The position numbers and the translations under genes were made by a program. 32,649 nt of DNA from a virus: the IMG/VR virus record IMGVR_UViG_3300028394_000214, positions 1 through 32,649 of that record; one strand, given 5' to 3'. The notes under the pieces were generated by a model that was given only the letters and a program-made list of their open reading frames with translations, ran no database searches and was not told the DNA's origin. Each line of letters begins with the position of its first letter. The first letter of the stretch is position 1. Positions 5,797 through 11,614 of the stretch are shown here, in pieces.

Positions 5797-5961
5797 ATGA
5801 ACTACGAAGTCGGAACCAAAGTAGTCGTCCCCATCAACGGGAACTTGGGCACGGTCGTCAAGGTCGAGCGAAACGGGCTTTTGCTTGTCTCTTGGACGAG
5901 CGGTCTGGTCGCTGGTCGAGTGACGTTTGTAGACACAAGCGGTCTGGCGATAGTCGCCTAG
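5797..5961 (+). CDS. 54-residue KOW/SH3-like beta-barrel protein
   Basis: The start follows GAACAAAGGACACACA. The sequence reads as consecutive strands: YEVGTKVVVPINGNLGTVVK, VERNGLLLVSW, then VTFVDTSGLAIV. The 'vGtkVvv..ngnlGtVvkv' opening is typical of KOW- or SH3-like folds used in ribosomal and transcription proteins and in many phage proteins. Function unknown. It is terminated by a canonical GAAA-loop hairpin with a T-run. Confidence 0.75.
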   Translation: MNYEVGTKVVVPINGNLGTVVKVERNGLLLVSWTSGLVAGRVTFVDTSGLAIVA

Positions 5962-5975
5962 CGCGGTCGCGAGAG

Positions 5976-6002
5976 AGCGGGGGAGAAATCCCCCGCTTTT
6001 TT
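5976..6002 (+). terminator. strong intrinsic terminator
   Basis: AGCGGGGGA-GAAA-TCCCCCGCT followed by TTTTT. Confidence 0.9.
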
Positions 6003-6011
6003 CGCGCGGTG

Positions 6012-6031
6012 AAAATGTAGGTTTTTTGAGT
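6012..6031 (+). repeat. 20-bp repeat, copy 6
   Basis: AAAATGTAGGTTTTTTGAGT, 23 nt before a -35 box. Confidence 0.9.
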
Positions 6032-6054
6032 AGCCATCGCGGTGCGCGGTCGAT

Positions 6055-6083
6055 TTGACAATGTCGTAGGCATAGTGTAAAGT
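6055..6083 (+). promoter_or_regulatory. promoter of gene 6137-6463
   Basis: TTGACA 6055-6060, 17 nt, TAAAGT 6078-6083. Confidence 0.75.
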
Positions 6084-6091
6084 GGTTACTA

Positions 6092-6105
6092 CCAGCAAAT
6101 GCTGG
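6092..6105 (+). promoter_or_regulatory. leader stem-loop
   Basis: CCAGC-AAAT-GCTGG, a perfect 5-bp stem near the predicted mRNA 5' end. This cassette does not use the common CACCACGACG leader. Confidence 0.5.
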
Positions 6106-6136
6106 ACTTGATAACTACAAAGAAAAGGGGAACAGA

Positions 6137-6463
6137 ATGGACAACATTCTTTTCATCACGGAACCGTGGGTAATCGGTGACGGGGCGGGCGACTTCATCG
6201 CCATCACGTGCGAGAAATGCGCTCGCGAGTACGCCACCGAAAACGGACTCCACTTCGAGTACGCTGGGTTCACGGCGGAACACGAGAGCGGTGCTTACGC
6301 TCACTCCGACCACTTCGGAGAAATCGAGTCCGACTCCCCGTCAGCGTGCGATTGCGGTCAGTATCTTGACGTGACGCTCACGACCGACGGTCAGCAGTAC
6401 CTACGGGACAACCGTTTCCCCGACGCCGTCCACGCGCACTACGGCGTGAACTACGCGGGCTAG
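6137..6463 (+). CDS. 108-residue Cys/His-containing protein
   Basis: The start follows AAAAGGGG, a ribosome-binding site unlike its neighbours. The product has the pairs CEKC and CDCG (CEKCAREYATENGLHFEYAG; PSACDCGQYLDV), which could form a split zinc ribbon. A His-rich stretch (HSDHFGE) and a C-terminal segment HAHYGVNYAG follow. The length and spacing suit a single zinc-binding domain. Unique leader structure and promoter suggest regulation different from the other cassettes. Function unknown. Confidence 0.8.
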   Translation: MDNILFITEPWVIGDGAGDFIAITCEKCAREYATENGLHFEYAGFTAEHESGAYAHSDHFGEIESDSPSACDCGQYLDVTLTTDGQQYLRDNRFPDAVHAHYGVNYAG

Positions 6464-6467
6464 AACG

Positions 6468-6500
6468 AGCGGGGGCAGAAATGTCCCCGCTTTTTCTTTT
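6468..6500 (+). terminator. strong intrinsic terminator
   Basis: AGCGGGGGCA-GAAA-TGTCCCCGCT then TTTTCTTTT. Confidence 0.9.
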
Positions 6501-6510
6501 GGCTATGGAC

Positions 6511-6539
6511 TTGACAATGTCCGTGCCGTTGTGTATACT
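6511..6539 (+). promoter_or_regulatory. promoter of gene 6575-6808
   Basis: TTGACA 6511-6516, 17 nt, TATACT 6534-6539. Confidence 0.85.
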
Positions 6540-6574
6540 GGAAATATCAACCCACCACTAAACAAGGAGACAAA

Positions 6575-6808
6575 ATGACAAACGCAAACAACAGCATCCG
6601 CCACGGCGAAATGATGTACGAACTTGGTCGCGCTTTTGGCGCGGACAACGCCCGCTCTGCGGTGCTACACGCGCTTTTCACCGCCAAGCACCGTACTCTT
6701 ACCGAGGACGAAATCAACGTGGCTATCGCCAAAATGGACGCCGTCTACAAGACGGCTATGGACGAGTATTTAGCGATTTACGAAGAGCGCGCGGTCGCTC
6801 TTTCGTAA
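6575..6808 (+). CDS. 77-residue helical protein
   Basis: The start follows AACAAGGAGACAAA, a near-perfect Shine-Dalgarno sequence. The product is predicted all-helical (RHGEMMYELGRAFGADNARS; DEINVAIAKMDAVYKTAMDE), with no cysteine pairs and no membrane segment. I do not recognise a family. Confidence 0.75.
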   Translation: MTNANNSIRHGEMMYELGRAFGADNARSAVLHALFTAKHRTLTEDEINVAIAKMDAVYKTAMDEYLAIYEERAVALS

Positions 6809-6820
6809 CGAGCGCGGTTG

Positions 6821-6849
6821 CCCGCTCGCGGAAACGCGGGCGGGTTTTC
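6821..6849 (+). terminator. hairpin with GAAA loop and T-run
   Basis: CCCGCTCGCG-GAAA-CGCGGGCGGG then TTTTCT. Confidence 0.8.
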
Positions 6850-6862
6850 TCGCGCGGGCGTT

Positions 6863-6882
6863 ACTCAAAAAACATACATTTC
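6863..6882 (-). repeat. 20-bp repeat, copy 7 (inverted)
   Basis: ACTCAAAAAACATACATTTC. Confidence 0.9.
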
Positions 6883-6928
6883 TGAAAATCGGCCGGGATT
6901 ATGTCAGAAAAGATTTTCCCGTCAGGAC

Positions 6929-6957
6929 TTGACAAGATGGGCCGACAGTGCTATACT
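6929..6957 (+). promoter_or_regulatory. promoter of gene 6997-7212
   Basis: TTGACA 6929-6934, 17 nt, TATACT 6952-6957. Confidence 0.85.
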
Positions 6958-6996
6958 GGTTATACGAGCAAGACACCACGACGAAAGGGAAACATA

Positions 6997-7212
6997 ATGA
7001 TTACAGGAATCCAACTCATCACTCTCCAAATGGCAGTAAAAGTCGAAATCGACACGTGGGAAAAGGGCAGGATGCAGTTGACGCGGGAGTCGGCACTCAA
7101 CGCCATCAAGCGTCTTACGGGAGAAACATTCGGACGCGGTCTCAAAGGACGTCAGGACGCTATGGACTGGCTCAACGAAATCGCCGTAGCAAACGGAATG
7201 CCCGCGAAGTAA
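6997..7212 (+). CDS. 71-residue helical hypothetical protein
   Basis: The start follows ACACCACGACGAAAGGG. The product has an N-terminal hydrophobic strand or helix (GIQLITLQMAVKVEIDTWEK), then 'RESALNAIKRLTGETFGRGL', then the helix RQDAMDWLNEIAVANG. The hydrophobic segment is too short and too charged to be a convincing membrane span. No family assigned. Confidence 0.75.
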   Translation: MITGIQLITLQMAVKVEIDTWEKGRMQLTRESALNAIKRLTGETFGRGLKGRQDAMDWLNEIAVANGMPAK

Positions 7213-7219
7213 AGAAAGG

Positions 7220-7245
7220 CGGGGGGAGAAATCCCCCCGTTTTTT
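7220..7245 (+). terminator. strong intrinsic terminator
   Basis: CGGGGGGA-GAAA-TCCCCCCG then TTTTTTG. Confidence 0.9.
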
Positions 7246-7253
7246 GTTTTTTG

Positions 7254-7273
7254 GAAATGTAGGTTTTTTGAGT
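7254..7273 (+). repeat. 20-bp repeat, copy 8
   Basis: GAAATGTAGGTTTTTTGAGT, exact consensus. Confidence 0.9.
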
Positions 7274-7295
7274 GACGCGCGGTTTGGGACAGGAT

Positions 7296-7324
7296 TTGAC
7301 TTTGTCGGGGGTCAGTGCTATACT
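7296..7324 (+). promoter_or_regulatory. promoter of the WGR-like gene
   Basis: TTGACT 7296-7301, 17 nt, TATACT 7319-7324. Confidence 0.85.
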
Positions 7325-7365
7325 GATATTACAAGCAAGACCACCACACGACGAAAGGAAACAAA

Positions 7366-7605
7366 ATGAGCAAGATTGTATTGGTAGCAGAGTCCGACGG
7401 AGAACGAGGACAAGACGGCAAGAAGAAGATTTACGAGATTATCGTCGAAGGACGTATCGTAACGCTTATGTGGGGCAAAGCAGAGGAAGCCCGCCGTCAG
7501 AGCAAGCGCGAGTGGTTCACCAACGACCACTTTGCCCAAATGTTCGCAGACGAAAAGAAATGGGAAAAGATTGGGCGCGGTTACGCCGTCGCCTACACCG
7601 CCTAA
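7366..7605 (+). CDS. WGR-domain-like small protein
   Basis: Predicted 79 residues covering one WGR-like fold. The features are a strand entering 'KKIYEIIVEG', the core 'VTLMWGKAEEARRQ' in place of the usual WGR(I)G, a following 'WFTNDHFAQMFADEKKWEKI' where family members have an f.s...A...f.....K pattern, and the final 'GRGYAVAYTA' (family GY). WGR domains of PARP proteins bind DNA and RNA ends; stand-alone bacterial and phage versions are uncharacterised. The start follows ACACGACGAAAGGA. Confidence 0.75.
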   Translation: MSKIVLVAESDGERGQDGKKKIYEIIVEGRIVTLMWGKAEEARRQSKREWFTNDHFAQMFADEKKWEKIGRGYAVAYTA

Positions 7606-7622
7606 CGTGGTGGTTGGGCAAG

Positions 7623-7646
7623 CGCGGGGAGAGAAATCTCCCCGCG
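7623..7646 (+). terminator. hairpin with GAAA loop and T-run
   Basis: CGCGGGGAGA-GAAA-TCTCCCCGCG, then TTTCTTTTTTT. Confidence 0.9.
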
Positions 7647-7664
7647 TTTCTTTTTTTGTTTTTG

Positions 7665-7684
7665 GAAATGTAGGTTTTTTGAGT
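7665..7684 (+). repeat. 20-bp repeat, copy 9
   Basis: GAAATGTAGGTTTTTTGAGT, ending 8 nt before the -35 box of the next gene. Confidence 0.9.
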
Positions 7685-7692
7685 AGCGGGGC

Positions 7693-7721
7693 TTGACAAT
7701 GCGCGGGTGATGTTGTACCGT
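7693..7721 (+). promoter_or_regulatory. promoter giving a leaderless mRNA (gene 7728-8015)
   Basis: TTGACA 7693-7698, 17 nt, TACCGT 7716-7721. The ATG at 7728 lies 6 nt after the -10 box. Confidence 0.65.
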
Positions 7722-7727
7722 CGTCGT

Positions 7728-8015
7728 ATGGCTTCCACATCAAAAACACAAAAGACCAGCATACTCGCGGGGCGAGTGCTACGAAATCCAATGACCATTG
7801 GTTTTATTGGTTCATTCTTTATGGAGAACGACAAGGGGCAAAAGTTTTTTATCGCGCCGTCACGCGCTTTCTCACAGGAAGTCGTCCGTCATCTCGTACA
7901 AGGGGACATAGTTGAGATTGCGACTATCTCCGCCGTAAAGCCAGACGTGATGCTCTACGCGCACGAACTACGGTTTCGCAACTACGACTTCACAACTAAC
8001 CCGCCAATGTACTAG
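7728..8015 (+). CDS. 95-residue hypothetical protein, OB/SH3-like pattern
   Basis: The ATG at 7728 is chosen because it coincides with the expected transcription start and no ribosome-binding site exists; the in-frame codons upstream lie inside the promoter. The N-terminus is basic and Ser/Thr-rich (MASTSKTQKTSILAGRV). The strands GFIGSFFMENDKGQKFFIAP and VVRHLVQGDIVEIATISAV follow. The 'GDIVEi' turn is typical of small beta-barrels such as OB folds. Nucleic-acid binding is therefore possible but unproven. Confidence 0.75.
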   Translation: MASTSKTQKTSILAGRVLRNPMTIGFIGSFFMENDKGQKFFIAPSRAFSQEVVRHLVQGDIVEIATISAVKPDVMLYAHELRFRNYDFTTNPPMY

Positions 8016-8018
8016 GAC

Positions 8019-8047
8019 TTGACAATGTCGGTACTCTCTGGTAGAGT
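8019..8047 (+). promoter_or_regulatory. promoter of gene 8077-8196
   Basis: TTGACA 8019-8024, 17 nt, TAGAGT 8042-8047. Confidence 0.8.
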
Positions 8048-8076
8048 GGTAATACACCACGACGGAAGGAAACGAA

Positions 8077-8196
8077 ATGTCATACGCAAGCGACTTGGGA
8101 CGGGCAGAGCGTAACTACTACGCAACGCCCGACGAGATTGAGGACGACGAGGAAACTTACTACGACACGGACGAGGATTGGCGCTGGGAGAAATAA
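8077..8196 (+). CDS. 39-residue extremely acidic peptide
   Basis: The start follows ACACCACGACGGAAGGA. The product (MSYASDLGRAERNYYATPDE, then an acidic tail rich in Asp, Glu, Tyr and Trp) has about a dozen acidic residues in its last 25. It has its own promoter and a perfect terminator. It resembles the acidic peptide at 1743 in character, not sequence. Function unknown; charge mimicry is speculation. Confidence 0.7.
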   Translation: MSYASDLGRAERNYYATPDEIEDDEETYYDTDEDWRWEK

Positions 8197-8209
8197 CCAG
8201 ACAAGTCGG

Positions 8210-8231
8210 GGGGCGAGAGAAATCTCGCCCC
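8210..8231 (+). terminator. hairpin with GAAA loop
   Basis: GGGGCGAGA-GAAA-TCTCGCCCC then TTTCTTTTTTT. Confidence 0.9.
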
Positions 8232-8252
8232 TTTCTTTTTTTCTCGCGCGGT

Positions 8253-8272
8253 ACTCAAAAAACGTACACTTT
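8253..8272 (-). repeat. 20-bp repeat, copy 10 (CG variant)
   Basis: Minus strand reads AAAGTGTACGTTTTTTGAGT. Confidence 0.85.
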
Positions 8273-8297
8273 CGCTAACGCGGGCTGCGCGGGTAAC

Positions 8298-8326
8298 TTG
8301 ACAATGTCTGTGCTGTGTAGTAGACT
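8298..8326 (+). promoter_or_regulatory. promoter of gene 8354-8464
   Basis: TTGACA 8298-8303, 17 nt, TAGACT 8321-8326. Confidence 0.85.
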
Positions 8327-8353
8327 GGTGATACACCAAACAAAGGAGACAAA

Positions 8354-8464
8354 ATGTTCGGATTCGAAAACGCCATCAACTGGGACAAAGTAGACGAAAT
8401 CTTGGCAAATCCCGAAACGCCAGAAAACAAAGCACTTCTGGACATCATCAACAAAATGAAATAA
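8354..8464 (+). CDS. 36-residue hypothetical peptide
   Basis: The start follows ACCAAACAAAGGAGACAAA. The sequence begins MFGFENAINWDKVDEILANP and ends in a short amphipathic helix (ALLDIINKMK). It has a dedicated promoter and a perfect GAAA-loop terminator, which are the main reasons to accept so short a gene. Confidence 0.7.
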   Translation: MFGFENAINWDKVDEILANPETPENKALLDIINKMK

Positions 8465-8471
8465 GGAACGC

Positions 8472-8493
8472 GGGGCGGGAGAAATCCCGCCCC
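8472..8493 (+). terminator. hairpin with GAAA loop
   Basis: GGGGCGGGA-GAAA-TCCCGCCCC then CTTTCT. Confidence 0.85.
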
Positions 8494-8502
8494 CTTTCTA
8501 AC

Positions 8503-8531
8503 TTGACAACGCGGTAGCCAAGTGCTATACT
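8503..8531 (+). promoter_or_regulatory. promoter of gene 8562-8756
   Basis: TTGACA 8503-8508, 17 nt, TATACT 8526-8531. Confidence 0.85.
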
Positions 8532-8561
8532 GGAAACACACCACAACGAAAGGAAACGGAA

Positions 8562-8756
8562 ATGGGAAAGAACAAGAAGCAAAAGCCCGTCTTGGGACTT
8601 GCGAATCTTTCGGTTCGCAACGCTCACGCCCGCGAACTGAACGCGGTGCTGACGGAACGCTCTCGCGGGAACGGCGCGGGCGCACACGCCAACGCGGGTG
8701 AACGCCGTGCGCGAACACGCGGGGCGCAAATGCGCCGAGCGTTGCGGGACGAATAA
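8562..8756 (+). CDS. 64-residue strongly basic protein
   Basis: The start follows ACCACAACGAAAGGA. The product is rich in Arg, Lys and Ala (MGKNKKQKPVLGLANLSVRN, then ERRARTRGAQMRRALRDE), with a predicted disordered, Gly/Ala-rich centre. The charge suggests nucleic-acid binding. It is the only markedly basic product among the small left-arm cassettes. No family assigned. Confidence 0.7.
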   Translation: MGKNKKQKPVLGLANLSVRNAHARELNAVLTERSRGNGAGAHANAGERRARTRGAQMRRALRDE

Positions 8757-8767
8757 TCCCGCGCGCT

Positions 8768-8792
8768 CTTGCGTGGCGCTCGCGGGCGCAAG
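8768..8792 (+). terminator. possible weak hairpin after gene 8562-8756
   Basis: CTTGCG and CGCAAG arms around a GC-rich 13-nt loop, without a T-run. Confidence 0.35.
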
Positions 8793-8804
8793 CCCCGCGC
8801 TTCC

Positions 8805-8824
8805 GAAATGTAGGTTTTTTGAGT
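8805..8824 (+). repeat. 20-bp repeat, copy 11, in the -35 position
   Basis: GAAATGTAGGTTTTTTGAGT, followed after 4 nt by a TAGAAT -10 box with no separate TTGACA. Confidence 0.9.
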
Positions 8825-8828
8825 GTGC

Positions 8829-8834
8829 TAGAAT
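8829..8834 (+). promoter_or_regulatory. -10 box of a repeat-associated, leaderless promoter
   Basis: TAGAAT then GG, 7 nt before the ATG at 8842. The 20-bp repeat occupies the -35 region. Confidence 0.55.
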
Positions 8835-8841
8835 GGTGGCT

Positions 8842-9078
8842 ATGAACATAGAACAATTTGCCAGTATGTCCCAAGACGAACTTGTTGACTGGGTTGCTGG
8901 AATGTCCAAGACCTACGCGGACGATAGCGCATCCATCAAAAACGTGAGCGACGAAGAACTTATCTTCGTCGTAGCAGCAATCAACGGAATGCGCGACGCG
9001 GGCTACCAAATTCGCGGTGAAAACATCTACAATTTCCAGACCGCCGTCCAACAGGAACTTTTCTATCGCGGGACTTGA
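8842..9078 (+). CDS. 78-residue hypothetical protein, leaderless
   Basis: The ATG at 8842 lies at the predicted transcription start. The ATG at 8833 overlaps the -10 box and is unlikely. The product is acidic and helical (MNIEQFASMSQDELVDWVAG; ISDEELIFVVAAINGM-like pattern), ending in a helix containing FQTAVQQELFYRG. The 'sqdELvdWvagms' opening resembles small regulator-binding domains, but no family is certain. The gene is notable because its promoter has only a -10 box plus the 20-bp repeat, as for the terminase gene. Confidence 0.75.
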   Translation: MNIEQFASMSQDELVDWVAGMSKTYADDSASIKNVSDEELIFVVAAINGMRDAGYQIRGENIYNFQTAVQQELFYRGT

Positions 9079-9103
9079 CAAAGTGGCTTTTGTTTGATAG
9101 GAT
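9075..9103 (+). promoter_or_regulatory. promoter of the deacetylase-like gene
   Basis: TTGACA 9075-9080 overlaps the upstream stop codon; 17 nt; TAGGAT 9098-9103. Confidence 0.75.
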
Positions 9104-9116
9104 AGAAGTAATAACT

Positions 9117-9134
9117 ATGAACGACAACAAATGA
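9117..9134 (+). promoter_or_regulatory. possible 5-codon leader ORF
   Basis: ATG-AAC-GAC-AAC-AAA-TGA (MNDNK) begins close to the predicted mRNA start and ends 15 nt before the deacetylase-like gene, just ahead of its AAGGA site. It may be chance. Confidence 0.3.
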
Positions 9135-9149
9135 CGAAGGAAGTAACAA

Positions 9150-10106
9150 ATGACAAAACTTACAATCGCTTATTCCGACGACTACCTAAACTGGAAACTT
9201 GGTAGCGGCGACGGAAGTCACCCGACAAATCCAATTCGGGCAAAACTTGCTACCGATTTTCTGGTGGAACACTTTGGCGAGGACGTCGAAGTTATTGCCC
9301 CGACGGTAATGCCCTACGACCGCGAGGAACTTGCTCGCGTTCACTCGCGGGACTATATCGAGGAAGTTATCGACGACGGAATTGCCGACGACTGGGTAGG
9401 CGTGAACAAAGTCAATGGCTACACGGCACTACAAATGTTTGCTGGGACTGCCCGCTTGACAGAGGACATTATCTCTGGCACAATAAAGGCGGGATTCAAC
9501 CCCCAAGGCGCGAAGCACCACGCTCAACGCGAGTGGAGTGAAGGATTTTGCGTACTCAACGATTTCGCGTGGGCAGGAAAAAAGTTTGCCGAAGCGGGAC
9601 TACGCGCCGTCTATATTGACTGGGACGTGAACGCGGGCGACGGCGTACAAAACTTGCTTGCTGACACGGACATTCCGACATTCTCAATTCACGGTTCGGG
9701 TATTTACCCTACGCACTCCAAGACATTCGACAAAACGCGGTTCGGGCAAACGCACACTTTCCACAACCCCGACGAACACTGGTACAACTGGAACTTGGAA
9801 GCGGGCGCGGGCGACAACGAATTGCTGGACTCTCTCTCGGAAGTTTCTGACTTGGTACACGACTACGCGCCCGACGTTGTTATGCTCGCGTGTGGCGCGG
9901 ACGGACACGAACTAGATTCTTGGGGACTGAACTACACCTACAAAGGATTTTACCAAGCGGGACTTATGATTGGCGACTTGACAAATCGCTACACAGATGG
10001 TAAGATACTGATTGGCGGTGCGGGCGGATATCGACCCTATGATGCCACACCGTTATCGTGGGCTAATTCCGTCGCGGGTGTGCTAGGCGAAAATATGGTA
10101 CGATAG
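9150..10106 (+). CDS. histone deacetylase/AcuC-fold protein with an altered metal site
   Basis: Predicted 318 residues, the usual size of a one-domain bacterial HDAC/AcuC-type amidohydrolase. In order: GAKHHA with the tandem catalytic His123-His124, GFCVLNDFAWA, the metal motif IDWDVNAGDGVQ at 156-167, the strand IPTFSIHGSGIYP, CGADGHELDSWG with metal ligand Asp251, and GGAGGYRPYD with catalytic Tyr294. In active members the metal motif is DxDxHHGxG; here the zinc-ligand His is Asn161 and its neighbour is Ala162. Asp159 and Asp251 remain. It could use another metal geometry, bind a ligand without deacetylating it, or hydrolyse a different amide. It is transcribed from its own promoter, with two genes 4 and 177 nt downstream. 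A substrate is not evident. Confidence 0.85.
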   Translation: MTKLTIAYSDDYLNWKLGSGDGSHPTNPIRAKLATDFLVEHFGEDVEVIAPTVMPYDREELARVHSRDYIEEVIDDGIADDWVGVNKVNGYTALQMFAGTARLTEDIISGTIKAGFNPQGAKHHAQREWSEGFCVLNDFAWAGKKFAEAGLRAVYIDWDVNAGDGVQNLLADTDIPTFSIHGSGIYPTHSKTFDKTRFGQTHTFHNPDEHWYNWNLEAGAGDNELLDSLSEVSDLVHDYAPDVVMLACGADGHELDSWGLNYTYKGFYQAGLMIGDLTNRYTDGKILIGGAGGYRPYDATPLSWANSVAGVLGENMVR

Positions 10107-10110
10107 CACA

Positions 10111-10281
10111 ATGAACAGACTACTTATCATTCTCCGCGACATATCGTGGCTATCCGTACTTTCGGTTGTCCTAATTGTCGTCGCCATCTCCACAGCAATC
10201 TTTACCCCGTCAATGACGGGACTCGCGGTGGTACTCGGACTGGCAAGCATCACTCTCTCCGTACTCTCACAAAAGGAATAA
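10111..10281 (+). CDS. 56-residue membrane protein with two hydrophobic segments
   Basis: The ATG at 10111 lies 6 nt after TACGAT (10099-10104, inside the end of the deacetylase-like gene). No ribosome-binding site is present, so a leaderless start or read-through is expected. Residues about 13-31 (WLSVLSVVLIVVAISTAIF) and 37-53 (GLAVVLGLASITLSVLS) are hydrophobic and separated by a short TPSMT loop. The length, two spans and charged ends are compatible with a small holin, and the next gene has a peptidoglycan-binding-like domain. A lysis role is still only a possibility. Confidence 0.7.
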   Translation: MNRLLIILRDISWLSVLSVVLIVVAISTAIFTPSMTGLAVVLGLASITLSVLSQKE

Positions 10282-10283
10282 CA

Positions 10284-10715
10284 ATGGAAGACGAAAAAAC
10301 TCCCGTGCCGACCACCCCGTCGTCACTCAAAAAAGGTACACTTTCCGACCAAGACGAAGACAAAATGTTTGCGGTAGTCGAGGAAGAAATCGCGCCGACA
10401 CCCGCCGAGGAAATTGCCGTCACAAGTCCTGCGGAAAGTGCGCCGTCGGAACTTGTCGAAGTTTTACAGCGCAACATTATTTTCGAGAACAAAAAAAGCA
10501 AAACGTCAATGTCGGTCTGGCAAGTCCAGCGACGTCTGAACGACTTGGGCTACGAAATTGTCCGTCAAGCAAAGCCAGGTTACTACGAAGCATTGACACT
10601 CAACGCGGTGAAAACGTACCGTGCCGATAAGAACTTGGGCGACGGAGAAATTGACGCAGAGTTTCTGAAATCCCTTTTCGCCGGGGACAGGACAGTCAAA
10701 CTAATTCTAGCATAG
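10284..10715 (+). CDS. protein with C-terminal peptidoglycan-binding-like domain
   Basis: Predicted 143 residues. The start at 10284 follows AAAAGGA, 2 nt after the upstream stop. Residues 1-70 are acidic and Pro/Ala-rich (linker-like). Residues about 80-140 match the PG_binding_1 pattern: VWQVQRRLNDLGYEIV, 'GYYEALTLNAVKTYRADKNL', 'GDGEIDAEFLKSLFAG'. This domain normally anchors cell-wall hydrolases; no catalytic domain is present here. Codons 14-21 (SLKKGTLS) coincide with an in-frame copy of the 20-bp repeat, the only copy inside a gene. A leftward promoter sits at the gene's 3' end. Confidence 0.75.
   Translation: MEDEKTPVPTTPSSLKKGTLSDQDEDKMFAVVEEEIAPTPAEEIAVTSPAESAPSELVEVLQRNIIFENKKSKTSMSVWQVQRRLNDLGYEIVRQAKPGYYEALTLNAVKTYRADKNLGDGEIDAEFLKSLFAGDRTVKLILA
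10325..10344 (-). repeat. 20-bp repeat, copy 12, inside a coding region
   Basis: Minus strand reads AAAGTGTACCTTTTTTGAGT. The same CC variant occurs at 14473. Confidence 0.85.
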
Positions 10716-10732
10716 TCTCTAACAAAAGTCAA
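10704..10732 (-). promoter_or_regulatory. leftward promoter antisense to gene 10284-10715
   Basis: Minus strand TTGACT (10732-10727), 17 nt, TAGAAT (10709-10704). No leftward gene follows, so it predicts an antisense RNA. Confidence 0.6.
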
Positions 10733-10760
10733 GTCCGTCGTGCGGTTGCGCGTGGCGGGC

Positions 10761-10789
10761 TTGACTTTTTTATTTGTCCGTGATATGCT
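10761..10789 (+). promoter_or_regulatory. promoter of the two-HTH regulator gene 10832
   Basis: TTGACT 10761-10766, 17 nt, TATGCT 10784-10789. It is divergent from the leftward promoter, 28 bp between the -35 boxes. Confidence 0.8.
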
Positions 10790-10831
10790 GAACAGGTCAA
10801 TACTAACAATCAACGAAAGGACACACAAGCA

Positions 10832-11359
10832 ATGCGATTTCGCAAAATAAATCTAACCTTGCCTAACGAAGTCCGTGAAAAGTTTGGAACACTCGGAAAA
10901 AGTGAACGGAATGATTACATCACGGCACTACGAAACGTGGGGTGGACACTCCAAAGTATCTCCGAGGCAACGGGAATCACGCGGGAACGAGTACGACAAA
11001 TTGCGACGGTAGAAGCCGTTGGGATTGTGTTCGACGAAATTCCGCTTCCGCCCGTCGTTCCCGAAAAGATGAAGCCCGTTTATATCGAGCCGAGCGAGAA
11101 AACTCTTGCGCGGTTGCGTGAACTACAACCGCTGGCTTCGCAGGTGCGCGGAAAATCTCCCGCGTTTCGGGCAGAGGGCGAGGAGTTTTCACGACTACTC
11201 AACCACGCTCGCACGGTTGAGGGCGTGACAATGTATCGTCTGGCAAAGCGGTTGGGCGTAACGCCCGCGAGTATCCGCTTCCGTCTGGCGCGCTACGGGT
11301 ATATGCCCCAACTGAACGGCGACGGCGGTTCATACCAAGTGCTGAAATCAAAGTCATAA
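10832..11359 (+). CDS. DNA-binding protein with two helix-turn-helix motifs
   Basis: Predicted 175 residues. The start follows CAACGAAAGGACACACAAGC. The N-terminal HTH (residues about 26-55) is a sigma-region-4-like motif: 'ITALRNVGWTLQSISEATGI' followed by 'TRERVRQIA'. A Pro-rich linker follows. The C-terminal HTH is at about 130-157: 'GVTMYRLAKRLGVTPASIRF'. The same two-HTH plan recurs in the 16782 gene. Its placement beside a divergent promoter pair suggests autoregulation. It is a good candidate to bind the 20-bp repeat, but that is inference. Confidence 0.8.
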   Translation: MRFRKINLTLPNEVREKFGTLGKSERNDYITALRNVGWTLQSISEATGITRERVRQIATVEAVGIVFDEIPLPPVVPEKMKPVYIEPSEKTLARLRELQPLASQVRGKSPAFRAEGEEFSRLLNHARTVEGVTMYRLAKRLGVTPASIRFRLARYGYMPQLNGDGGSYQVLKSKS

Positions 11360-11371
11360 TCTGACAGGAAG

Positions 11372-11398
11372 CCCCCGCTATGCGGGGGTTTTCTTTTT
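11372..11398 (+). terminator. intrinsic terminator
   Basis: CCCCCGC-TAT-GCGGGGG then TTTTCTTTTT. Confidence 0.9.
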
Positions 11399-11500
11399 GT
11401 GCGCGGGTATTGTATCACTAACAGCACAAAAAGTCCAGCGTGACACACTTTACACAATGGAAAATCTAATGTGGGAAGTTGCCCCTTCGCAAATCCCCTT

Positions 11501-11520
11501 GCTCAAAAAACATACATTAT
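11501..11520 (-). repeat. 20-bp repeat, copy 13 (inverted)
   Basis: GCTCAAAAAACATACATTAT, two end mismatches to the inverted consensus. The remainder of 11400-11550 shows no supported gene. Confidence 0.8.
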
Positions 11521-11550
11521 CCCGGCCCCGCCACACGGGTATGCCCCGAC

Positions 11551-11579
11551 TTGCGTTTGTCGCGGGTGTGTGATAGACT
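11551..11579 (+). promoter_or_regulatory. promoter of the DUF6011-like gene
   Basis: TTGCGT 11551-11556, 17 nt, TAGACT 11574-11579, then GG. Confidence 0.75.
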
Positions 11580-11614
11580 GGACTTGTTAGCCACCCATAC
11601 CGAAAGGACACAAA

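Noticed and set aside
8275-9081. A 268-codon leftward open frame
   Set aside because: It is antisense to three genes with complete expression signals and reads through promoters, terminators and a repeat.
10111-10715. A holin-endolysin lysis pair
   Set aside because: The membrane protein fits a holin, but the neighbour has only a wall-binding-like domain and no catalytic domain, so the claim is not supported beyond suggestion.
11457-11573. A 38-codon ORF (MENLMWEVAPSQIPLL...) between the HTH and DUF6011-like genes
   Set aside because: No ribosome-binding site or convincing promoter. It runs through a copy of the 20-bp repeat and into the next promoter.
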